From contig CALQCP020000094.1 of NCBI GenBank assembly GCA_943329105.2, positions 1-8,033 of the forward strand: DNA of 8,033 nt. Reading direction: 5' to 3'. Both the position numbers and the translations under genes were made by a program. Under the pieces are notes generated by a model. That model made no database searches. It was not told where the DNA came from and was given only the letters and a program-made list of their open reading frames with translations. Origin of the DNA: Chitinophaga pinensis. Its GTDB lineage: Bacteria; Planctomycetota; Phycisphaerae; Phycisphaerales; SM1A02. Shown piece by piece: positions 1 through 5,714 of this stretch (the first letter of the stretch is position 1; the number at the start of each line of letters is the position of its first letter).

Positions 1-102
1 ACCGCCATCACGCTTGCTTGGAATGCCGAAAAGGCAAAGCGCATTGAAAGCACCCTGAAACTGGGAGAGTCAACCCTTCCCGCGGCGAGCGCACCGAAGT
101 GA
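1..102 (+). CDS. 3' end of an unidentified gene (33 residues visible)
   Basis: An open frame runs from base 1 to a TGA at 100-102. It encodes a tail beginning TAITLAWNAEKAKRIESTLK and ending in an Ala/Pro-rich segment, PAASAPK. The gene begins left of the window, so its family cannot be read. No motif is visible. The middle looks helical and charged, and the last residues look like a disordered C-terminus. The stop overlaps the GTG start of the next gene by four bases (GTGA, 99-102), which suggests co-transcription and coupled translation with the flavoprotein gene. The frame choice rests mainly on that junction and on the absence of stops over 33 codons, so it is likely but not certain. Confidence 0.55.
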   Translation, partial: TAITLAWNAEKAKRIESTLKLGESTLPAASAPK

Positions 103-1460
103 GCCAGACGGGCTCGGATACGAGCCACCGCGATGTGGCGAACAGCGATGTCGCTCACTATGACGTGGCCATCATTGGTGCCGGCGCAGCCGGACTGTTT
201 GCATCCATCTGGGCGGCCCGCTCCGCACAGGCCGCAGGTGCACCGCTTCGGATCGTGGCGTTCGACGGTGCACGGCGCTTAGGAGCAAAGATCCTGGTGG
301 CGGGCGGCGGTCGGTGCAATGTCACGCACTGGCGTGTTGATGATTCTGACTACGCAGGCAGCACTCCAACCGCTATTCGCACCGTATTGCGTCGATTCGG
401 CGTGGAACCAACGGTACAGTTCTTTGCGGAACTTGGCGTTGACTTAAAGCGCGAAGACACCGGGAAATTATTCCCAGTATCTGATGATGCACACAGCGTT
501 CTGAATGCACTGCTTGCCGCAGCGCGCGATGCAGGGGTTCGACTTTCCAATCCAAACCGCGTGACTTCCATTGCCGCGACGTCAGCCGGATTTCGTCTCA
601 CTACCAACGGCAATTCCCCTGCAAATCCAGGGATGAACGATCACGCGAGTGCCTCCTCGGAATGTATCGCTCGCCGAGTGATCCTCTGCACGGGTGGCAA
701 GGCGCTTCCAAAGTCTGGGTCTGATGGCGCGGGCTTGGACATGGTGCGTTCATTGGGTCACTCAGTGACGGAACACCTTGTTCCTGCACTGGTCCCACTG
801 CGATTGCCCGCTGGGCATTGGATCACTGAACTGAGTGGTCTGACAGTTGCAGCGCAACTCACGTTGCGGTCCGGAACAGGCAAGAAGTTGGTTTCATTCA
901 CTGACAGCACCCTGTGCACACACTTTGGCATTTCCGGGCCAAGTGTCCTCAATGTCAGCCGCTACTTGTTGATGGAGCAATTCGTCGATCCCGGCACCCG
1001 CCTGGAACTTTCCTGGACGCCCGGTATCGAAGTGGACGCCATTGATCGCGCACTGATCGATGCCAAGGGTCGAGGCGTCGGGACTGTGCTTCGGGCCTAC
1101 CTGCCGGAGCGACTCATGCGCGCCGTGTGCGCCGCCAGTAGCGTGGATCCCGCAGCGACTGCGCAGCAATTGCCGCGAGAAATGCGACGCGCGCTGGCGC
1201 AATGTGTTGCCGGCACCCCGCTACCGATTTCCGGCGACCGCGGATTCACCTTTGCAGAAGCCACCGCAGGCGGAGTTCCGCTTGCCGAACTACGTCTGCA
1301 AACCATGGAAAGCCGAACCGTTCCCGGTCTGTACTTGGCCGGTGAAGTGTGTGATGTTGACGGCCGCATTGGCGGCTTCAATTTCCAGTGGGCTTGGGCA
1401 AGCGGTTACGTCGCCGGGTTGAGCGCGGCTCAATCACTGCTACCTTCCGCGGCTGTATGA
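99..1460 (+). CDS. HI0933/YhiN-family FAD-dependent oxidoreductase
   Basis: A 453-residue cytoplasmic flavoprotein of the HI0933-like family (also annotated as aminoacetone oxidase or BaiN/YhiN-type). The physiological substrate is unknown for most members. The Rossmann dinucleotide motif is GAGAAG at residues 27-32, after the beta strand YDVAIIG. Family signatures follow: GGGRCNVTH (69-77), GKLFP (122-126), a second dinucleotide-type strand ending LCTGG (196-200), THFGISGPSVL (274-284), AEATAGGV (386-393), and the C-terminal FAD-contacting block AGEVCDVDGRIGGFNFQWAW (414-433). Length is close to the usual 400-450 aa, with about 20 extra N-terminal residues. The GTG at 99 overlaps the upstream stop by 4 bp. 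GTG codons at 135 and 165 are later alternatives, and no strong Shine-Dalgarno site settles the choice. The 3' end overlaps the convergent HIT-zincin gene by 83 bp. Confidence 0.93.
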   Translation: MSQTGSDTSHRDVANSDVAHYDVAIIGAGAAGLFASIWAARSAQAAGAPLRIVAFDGARRLGAKILVAGGGRCNVTHWRVDDSDYAGSTPTAIRTVLRRFGVEPTVQFFAELGVDLKREDTGKLFPVSDDAHSVLNALLAAARDAGVRLSNPNRVTSIAATSAGFRLTTNGNSPANPGMNDHASASSECIARRVILCTGGKALPKSGSDGAGLDMVRSLGHSVTEHLVPALVPLRLPAGHWITELSGLTVAAQLTLRSGTGKKLVSFTDSTLCTHFGISGPSVLNVSRYLLMEQFVDPGTRLELSWTPGIEVDAIDRALIDAKGRGVGTVLRAYLPERLMRAVCAASSVDPAATAQQLPREMRRALAQCVAGTPLPISGDRGFTFAEATAGGVPLAELRLQTMESRTVPGLYLAGEVCDVDGRIGGFNFQWAWASGYVAGLSAAQSLLPSAAV

Positions 1461-2616
1461 GGCCCGCGAGCGTTCCTGCGGCTCGCAACACAATCGCCCG
1501 CAGAGCGGCTAGTCCACTCGGAGGAGGCGGCACCCCGCGCACTTTCTTACGAGTACGGCGCACTACCGGAATCAGTTTCGCGAATGCTTGTGGCGCATAC
1601 TGACGAATGAACTCAATCTCATTCTCGGTGGTTTCCACCTCGCTGAAGGCGCGCTTGCCATGACCACATGCGCCATGTTGCAAGGCGTGCGTCAATTCAT
1701 GAATCAGAACAGCGATCGCCAAGATCCGCGTTTCCAATTCAATTCCACCGGGCGGCGTTGAGTAACGAGCACGAGCACGCCGGTACGTGTGCCAATACGC
1801 GCTGGCTCCCGGAGCAACACGGAGCAGAATGTGCGGTCGATCAAAGCCATGCGCGTGGCGCTGGTAGTACGCACTGGCGCCTCGGCCGCGACGCCAGCGG
1901 ATCGGCGTGGCTGCCAGCGTGGCGCGTTGTTCGATGGTGAGTTGGTAACGGTTTGCTACGAATTCAATAGCAGATTCGTGAATGTCTGCGCGGAGTTTCG
2001 CGGTCAGGCGCGGGCCAGATGCAGCACGCGGTGGCGCCACCGCGCGTGCACTTCGCACCAGGCGCGTAACGGATGAAGTCGCACCGGGTGGGTGTGCGGC
2101 AAGGATGTCGCGCATGGAACCGACAAATTTCGCTACGGCCGCGGGATCTGCCGGCGCGTGCTCGCCGCGTTCGACAGCGCGATACCAGTCAGCAATCTGC
2201 CAGGCGCGCGTGGCTTCCACTGCGTCAAACCGGGGAATCAGATGCATGTGTAAGTGCGGTGCACCCTGCCCAAACGCAATGGCGTAGACGCGGTCACAGC
2301 CGGTCACCTCACGGATAGCGCGAGAAACGGTGCGTAATGCGCGCCCAAATTCATCAGCTTCCGCATCGTGAAAATCTGCCGGGCCTTGCACGTGACGGAC
2401 CGCGCAGAGACATGTCCACCCCACGATTGGCGCCGGTAATGGGTGATGGCGAACGATCCAATGTGGACCACGGTGACACTCAAGCGACGCAAAATCACTG
2501 GCACCGGAAACTGGCGCAAGCGCTGCACTTGCAGCGTGTTCATTGATGCTCGGGTCTGCCGCACTTGCGTGAATGCGACAGATATCGCATGCACCGGCAG
2601 CAGACGGATCGTTCAC
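1378..2616 (-). CDS. HIT domain-HExxH zincin fusion protein
   Basis: A 412-residue two-domain protein. Residues about 10-140 form a HIT (histidine triad) domain. They contain a CDIC pair (10-13), a strand-turn VGWTCLCAVRHVQGP typical of HIT proteins, and the triad PHLHMHLIPR with H121, H123 and H125. HIT enzymes hydrolyse or transfer nucleotidyl groups through the triad histidine. An Ala/Pro/Arg-rich linker (about 150-205) leads to a zincin-like domain with IHELTH (305-310). Eight residues later comes GHGKRAF, so H306, H310 and probably H319 bind zinc with E307 catalytic. The HELTH-x8-HG-xx-F spacing resembles SprT/WLM/YgjP metalloproteases. The basic C-tail (about 355-412) is of unknown role. 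The GTG start overlaps the MazG gene stop (GTGA) and has a GAGGG site 6 bases upstream. Two separate genes are unlikely because the frame is continuous, although M168 could allow internal initiation. Domain calls are firm; function is inferred. Confidence 0.85.
   Translation of the reverse strand: MNDPSAAGACDICRIHASAADPSINEHAASAALAPVSGASDFASLECHRGPHWIVRHHPLPAPIVGWTCLCAVRHVQGPADFHDAEADEFGRALRTVSRAIREVTGCDRVYAIAFGQGAPHLHMHLIPRFDAVEATRAWQIADWYRAVERGEHAPADPAAVAKFVGSMRDILAAHPPGATSSVTRLVRSARAVAPPRAASGPRLTAKLRADIHESAIEFVANRYQLTIEQRATLAATPIRWRRGRGASAYYQRHAHGFDRPHILLRVAPGASAYWHTYRRARARYSTPPGGIELETRILAIAVLIHELTHALQHGACGHGKRAFSEVETTENEIEFIRQYAPQAFAKLIPVVRRTRKKVRGVPPPPSGLAALRAIVLRAAGTLAGLIQPRKVAVIEPRSTRRRNRLPKPTGN
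1466..1486 (+). other. GC-rich hairpin just after the flavoprotein stop
   Basis: The inverted repeat GCGAGC (1466-1471) and GCTCGC (1481-1486) has a 9-base loop and begins five bases after the TGA at 1458-1460. The position suits transcription termination or 3' end protection of the flavoprotein mRNA. However, the next bases are AACACAAT, with no T-run, so it is not a standard intrinsic terminator. It also lies inside the opposite-strand HIT-zincin coding sequence, where a GC-rich palindrome can arise by chance. Confidence 0.22.
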
Positions 2617-2951
2617 TTGGTTCCCTCAGGGCCGCCATCAGCGATGTACTTGGCATGAATGGCCTGCTCCAAATCCACACCAGCGATGTTCGCCAGCGTG
2701 GTGAGCCACGCGAGGACGTCAGCGAACTCCTCTTCCAAGTTGGCGCGGTCCGGTGTTCCCTTCTCCAATTTGCCAAGCGCGTGGGCTAACTCGCCCACCT
2801 CCTCAGAAAACCAAAGAAAGGTCTTTGCGGCGCCACGCGCACTGTCAGTGGCGTAGTACCGCTCATGGATCATCCGCTGAAAGTCACGGATGGCCATCGG
2901 ATTGATCGGAGCGGCGGCAGTACCAGGGTGTGCGTTCGTTGCGTCAGGCAT
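2613..2951 (-). CDS. MazG-like nucleotide pyrophosphohydrolase
   Basis: A 112-residue single-domain all-alpha NTP pyrophosphohydrolase of the MazG superfamily. Such enzymes hydrolyse (d)NTPs, often non-canonical ones, to NMP and PPi. The Mg2+-binding signature is complete: EEVGE (E50, E51, E54), then E75 and D78 in EEFADVLAWL, matching the family's EExxE...ExxD pattern with 20 residues between. The length fits a short homodimeric or tetrameric MazG form rather than the two-domain E. coli enzyme. The ATG at 2951 adds 18 low-complexity residues (TNAHPGTAAAPINP) before the domain. The ATG at 2897 begins exactly at MAIRDFQRMIHERY and is a credible alternative. Neither start has a visible Shine-Dalgarno site. 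It lies 32 bp behind tRNA-Arg on the same strand and overlaps the HIT-zincin start by 4 bp. Confidence 0.9.
   Translation of the reverse strand: MPDATNAHPGTAAAPINPMAIRDFQRMIHERYYATDSARGAAKTFLWFSEEVGELAHALGKLEKGTPDRANLEEEFADVLAWLTTLANIAGVDLEQAIHAKYIADGGPEGTK
2623..2627 (-). promoter_or_regulatory. Ribosome binding site of the HIT-zincin gene
   Basis: On the minus strand GAGGG, followed by six bases (AACCAA), precedes the GTG at 2616. It lies inside the last codons of the MazG-like gene. It supports the GTG as the true start and fits translational coupling through the GTGA overlap. Confidence 0.55.
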
Positions 2952-2983
2952 GTGGGATTACGCGCGGCAGCGCGGCAGGAAAG
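2952..2983 (-). other. tRNA-to-MazG spacer with a small palindrome
   Basis: These 32 bases separate the tRNA 3' end from the first possible MazG-like start. CGCG (2963-2966) and CGCG (2971-2974) can pair around a 4-base loop. No T-run follows, so this is not a convincing terminator. No separate promoter is evident, which leaves open that the tRNA and the two downstream genes share a transcript. Confidence 0.25.
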
Positions 2984-3057
2984 CGTCCTCGGGGGGAGTC
3001 GAACCCACAACCTCCGCCTTCGGAGGGCGGCGCTCTATCCAGTTGAGCTACGAGGAC
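2984..3057 (-). tRNA. tRNA-Arg, anticodon CCG (codon CGG)
   Basis: A full cloverleaf folds on the minus strand, 74 nt without CCA. The acceptor is GTCCTCG/CGAGGAC with discriminator G73. T8 and A9 follow, then a D stem GCTC/GAGC with loop AACTGGATA. The anticodon stem is CCGCC/GGCGG with loop CTCCGAA, so the anticodon is CCG at 3021-3023 on the plus strand. The variable loop is AGGTT and the T arm is GTGGG-TTCGACT-CCCCC. A20 in the D loop, C35 and G36 match the known bacterial arginine identity elements. CCA is not encoded (CTT follows G73) and would be added after transcription. The T stem has one U50-C64 mismatch. All conserved bases (T8, G18 G19, TTC at 54-56, A58) are present, so it is most likely functional. 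Confidence 0.95.
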
Positions 3058-3150
3058 ATAAACGGACGAACATACGACCGAGCGAGCAGTGTAGAGCCCA
3101 TTCCCGATGCTGCCGACCGCTGCTACCTCCCTCCCCTATCCTTCCGGTCC
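3058..3150. promoter_or_regulatory. Divergent intergenic region between tRNA-Arg and the MFS gene
   Basis: This 93-bp gap is the only noncoding stretch that must start transcription in both directions. Leftward it carries the TCGGCA-N17-TACACT candidate. Rightward, TATCCT (3137-3142) is a possible -10 element without a good -35. It would place the first transcribed base at about 3149-3151, almost on the TTG proposed as the permease start. The stretch 3121-3150 is pyrimidine-rich and has no Shine-Dalgarno sequence on the plus strand. Confidence 0.35.
3088..3116 (-). promoter_or_regulatory. Possible sigma70-type promoter for the tRNA-Arg unit
   Basis: Read on the minus strand, TCGGCA (plus 3111-3116) and TACACT (plus 3088-3093) are separated by 17 bases. 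They match TTGACA and TATAAT at four of six positions each. Transcription would begin near 3081 and leave a leader of about 24 bases before the tRNA 5' end at 3057. The spacing is ideal and the location is the only gap in the region. Such hexamers are frequent enough that this remains a guess. Confidence 0.33.
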
Positions 3151-4422
3151 TTGCCCGCGATCCCAGCCAACCCCTCCCGAGAAACTGCGACCCCTGCCAC
3201 AGCGCATGCACCGGCGGCGAACGAGCATGGCACCGCTACCGCCGGACCCGCTGTCATTGCCCCGCGCTGGGCGGTACTGACGGTCACGTGGGCCAATTCC
3301 CTTGGCAGCGGACTGCTCTGGGGCGGCGTTCCGTTTGTGATGGAACTGCAGTACGGATTCACAAAGAGTGAGAACCTGCTGCTGGCGCTCGCGGAGAGCA
3401 TCATCTACGTCGTGGTGGCCCTGGGCTCTGGTCCTGTACTGCGGCGCTTTGCAGGTCGCGGGCTCACGCCGCGCGCGGCTCTGATGTCCATCTTCATCGT
3501 CCAACTCGTCGCCGCCGGTGTCGCACTCACCGGCATGTGGGGCGTGGTGGTTGCCTCATGCGTCTTTAGCGCGGTGGGCGCAACGCTTTGGCCGATTATG
3601 GAAAGCTATGTTTCGTCCGGGCAGCACGGCGGGAATATGCGGCGCTCGATCGGCATCTTCAACGTGACCTGGATGTCTGCTACTGGTGCCGCCCTGCTAC
3701 TGATGGCGCCGGTGATCGCATTCGGACATGCAAACCATACGCTCTTGGTTCTTGCGCCAATTTCCATACTATCGATCGTCCTGCTCCGCTGGTTCCCAGC
3801 ACGACCAGCTGCACATCCTCCGGAACACGCGCACACGCACATTGCTCCGCAGTATGCGTACCTGCTCCGAGCCACGCGATTTGTCATACCAACCAGTTAC
3901 ATATTCATTTCCGTGATCGGCCCAGTGATGCCCTTCATCCTGCGTGACCTGGCGATCGCTGATGAATTGAAGACCCCGATCGCATCGGTGTGGATGTTTG
4001 CGCGCATGTTCACGGTGGTCATCTTGGCGCAACTGACCTTCTGGCACGGCCGGTGGAGCACGCTTGCGGTGGGTGTTTCGTTGCTGGCGGGCGGATTTGC
4101 CTGCATTGTGCTGGCAACCGATGTTTCCATGCTGATGATTGGGCTCACCATGTTTGGCGCAGGTCACGGCATTCTCTACTACGCCGGCCTGTATTACGCC
4201 ATGGCGGTGGGTGGTGCGGACGTTGACGCCGGTGGCCGATTCGAGGCGTTGATCGGTGTTGGTTATGTGATTGGCCCCGTTGCCGGAATGCTGGCGGGTG
4301 GCACCCAAGCACAACTGGTGGGCGCGACATGGGCGGCTGCCCTGATCGGCATCGCGCCGGCCATCATGCCCTGGTTGGCGTGGCGCCGTCGCCTCCGCGG
4401 GGAACAGAGGGCGCACGCATGA
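3151..4422 (+). CDS. MFS transporter, 12 predicted membrane segments
   Basis: An integral membrane permease of the major facilitator type; substrate unknown. Counted from the TTG at 3151 it has 423 residues. An Ala/Thr/Pro-rich cytoplasmic N-tail (1-39) is followed by hydrophobic segments near 41-65, 76-96, 108-128, 130-150, 170-190, 196-213, 243-263, 276-296, 304-322, 326-350, 364-386 and 390-410, then a basic end (WRRRLRGEQR). The loop between segments 6 and 7 holds HPPEHAHTH (222-230), a possible metal-binding patch. The motif DAGGRFEALIGVGYVIGPVA before segment 11 recurs in related MFS proteins. The frame stays open back to 2890, but that extension crosses the tRNA and is rejected. TTG 3151 is the only usual start codon between the tRNA and segment 1. 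It has no ribosome binding site, so the start is uncertain. The stop overlaps the next gene by 4 bp (ATGA). Confidence 0.85.
   Translation: MPAIPANPSRETATPATAHAPAANEHGTATAGPAVIAPRWAVLTVTWANSLGSGLLWGGVPFVMELQYGFTKSENLLLALAESIIYVVVALGSGPVLRRFAGRGLTPRAALMSIFIVQLVAAGVALTGMWGVVVASCVFSAVGATLWPIMESYVSSGQHGGNMRRSIGIFNVTWMSATGAALLLMAPVIAFGHANHTLLVLAPISILSIVLLRWFPARPAAHPPEHAHTHIAPQYAYLLRATRFVIPTSYIFISVIGPVMPFILRDLAIADELKTPIASVWMFARMFTVVILAQLTFWHGRWSTLAVGVSLLAGGFACIVLATDVSMLMIGLTMFGAGHGILYYAGLYYAMAVGGADVDAGGRFEALIGVGYVIGPVAGMLAGGTQAQLVGATWAAALIGIAPAIMPWLAWRRRLRGEQRAHA
4407..4411 (+). promoter_or_regulatory. Ribosome binding site of the CNNM/CorC gene
   Basis: GAGGG at 4407-4411 ends seven bases before the ATG at 4419, inside the last codons of the MFS gene. 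It fixes the start at 4419 rather than at an in-frame codon 90 bases upstream. It also supports coupling through the ATGA overlap at 4419-4422. Confidence 0.6.
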
Positions 4423-5714
4423 TGGTGACACTGATCATTCTTGGCGCACTGATTGCATTGCACGCCTTCGTGGCCGCCTGCGAGCTGGCCGTCATGACCG
4501 CCCGTCCTTCGCGCCTGCAAGCGATGGCCGATCGTGGCAACCACGGAGCACGCCGCGCGTTGGCCTTGTCACGCGACTCATCGCGATTGCTTTCCACCGT
4601 TCACCTGATCATGACGATGACCGCCATCGTGGAAGGCGCATACGGCGAACGCGAGCTTTCGCACTATTTGGAGATTTGGCTCCGCGAGTACCCAGCGATC
4701 GCTCCGCATGCAGAGTTGATTTCATTCATCACGGTGATCACCGTGCTTTCGTATCTCTTGCTGGTCGTTGGCGAATTGGTTCCCAAGCAGATCGGCATTG
4801 CGTATCCGGAGCGCATCGCTTCCGCCACTGCCACGCCGCTGTGGTTCATGTCTCGCGTGGCTGGCATTCCGGTGCGCATACTGACCAGTTCAACGGATGG
4901 ACTGACACGACTGCTCGGCATTCGTAGCCACCGCGAAGAAGTGAGCGAAGAAGACGTCAAGGCGATGGTTGCGCAAGCTGCAAGCACCGGCGTGTTTGAC
5001 CCCATGGAGCACCGCATCTTTGAGCGCGCCCTGCGCGTGGGTGATATGACCGCCAAGAGCTTGATGGTTCCGCGCGGACAAATCACCTGGATCGATGCGG
5101 CTATGCCAGCTGACGATCTGCAAGTACTGATCGGCACGGCGCCGTTCAGTCACTTTCCAGTGTGCGAAGGCTCCATTGATCGCCTGCTTGGCGTGGTGCA
5201 CATCAAGGATCTGATTTCTTACGGATTGCTTGCCGGCGCGGGATTCAAAGTCTCCGCGGTGATGCAGGCGCCGCTCTATGTGCCTGACTCCATGCCCGCG
5301 CTGAAGCTGCTTGCACTCTTTCAATCAAACCGCACGCGCATTGCGTTTGTTGTCGATGAGCACGGTGGACTGGAAGGACTGGTGACAGCAAACGATGTTG
5401 TTCAAGCGCTGCTTGGCGATATGAGCCGCGGTACTGAGGGCGAGCAAGCCACCGCGGTCAAGCGCGAAGATGGATCATGGCTGATGGATGGAATGCTGCC
5501 GCTACCCGATGTGTTGGCGACACTTGGACTCACCAGTGACGCCGCGGATGAACTTCCAGAGGTCGCAACTGCGGCCGGACTGGTGACTGCGCTCCTTGGC
5601 GAACTGCCGAGCACCGGCGACAAAGTGACGTGGATCGGCTGGCAATTTGAGGTCATCGACCTAGACGGACGCCGCGTCGACAAGTTGCTCGTTACACGTC
5701 ATCCGACGCAGTAA
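4419..5714 (+). CDS. CNNM/CBS-pair/CorC_HlyC membrane protein (hemolysin family)
   Basis: A 431-residue inner-membrane protein of the CNNM/CorC (HlyC, UPF0053) family. Members studied elsewhere act in Mg2+ or Co2+ export, and the old hemolysin label is misleading. The N-terminal CNNM domain has membrane segments near 4-24, 59-73, 100-120 and 137-155, with GELVPKQIG at 118-126. It is followed by the linker EEVSEEDVKAMV (173-184) and FDPMEHRIFERAL (193-205). MVPRGQITWID (216-226) opens the CBS pair (about 215-335), in which VVDEHGGLEGLVT (311-323) is typical of the second CBS unit. A CorC_HlyC domain (about 345-425) ends with FEVIDLDGRRVDKLLV. All domains are complete. ATG 4419 overlaps the MFS stop, and a second ATG follows directly at 4422. 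The two genes probably form one unit. The last 23 bp overlap the convergent photolyase gene. Confidence 0.94.
   Translation: MMVTLIILGALIALHAFVAACELAVMTARPSRLQAMADRGNHGARRALALSRDSSRLLSTVHLIMTMTAIVEGAYGERELSHYLEIWLREYPAIAPHAELISFITVITVLSYLLLVVGELVPKQIGIAYPERIASATATPLWFMSRVAGIPVRILTSSTDGLTRLLGIRSHREEVSEEDVKAMVAQAASTGVFDPMEHRIFERALRVGDMTAKSLMVPRGQITWIDAAMPADDLQVLIGTAPFSHFPVCEGSIDRLLGVVHIKDLISYGLLAGAGFKVSAVMQAPLYVPDSMPALKLLALFQSNRTRIAFVVDEHGGLEGLVTANDVVQALLGDMSRGTEGEQATAVKREDGSWLMDGMLPLPDVLATLGLTSDAADELPEVATAAGLVTALLGELPSTGDKVTWIGWQFEVIDLDGRRVDKLLVTRHPTQ

Noticed and set aside
2890..3150. N-terminal extension of the MFS frame back to an ATG at 2890
   Set aside because: It would run through the whole tRNA-Arg gene and part of the MazG gene on the opposite strand. 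The added residues resemble no MFS N-terminus.
2865..3371. 168-codon plus-strand frame across the tRNA and the MFS start
   Set aside because: It contains the tRNA complement and overlaps the permease in a different frame. No protein-like features are visible, and the translation is rich in Arg, Cys and His.
4329..4418. Earlier ATG for the CNNM gene at 4329
   Set aside because: It lies 94 bases inside the MFS gene and adds 30 polar residues before the first membrane segment. ATG 4419 has a GAGGG site and the usual 4-bp overlap.
3769..4431. 220-codon open frame antisense to the MFS gene
   Set aside because: Composition is rich in His, Arg, Gln and Asn with no recognisable motif, and it mirrors a clear membrane protein. 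It is a high-GC antisense shadow.
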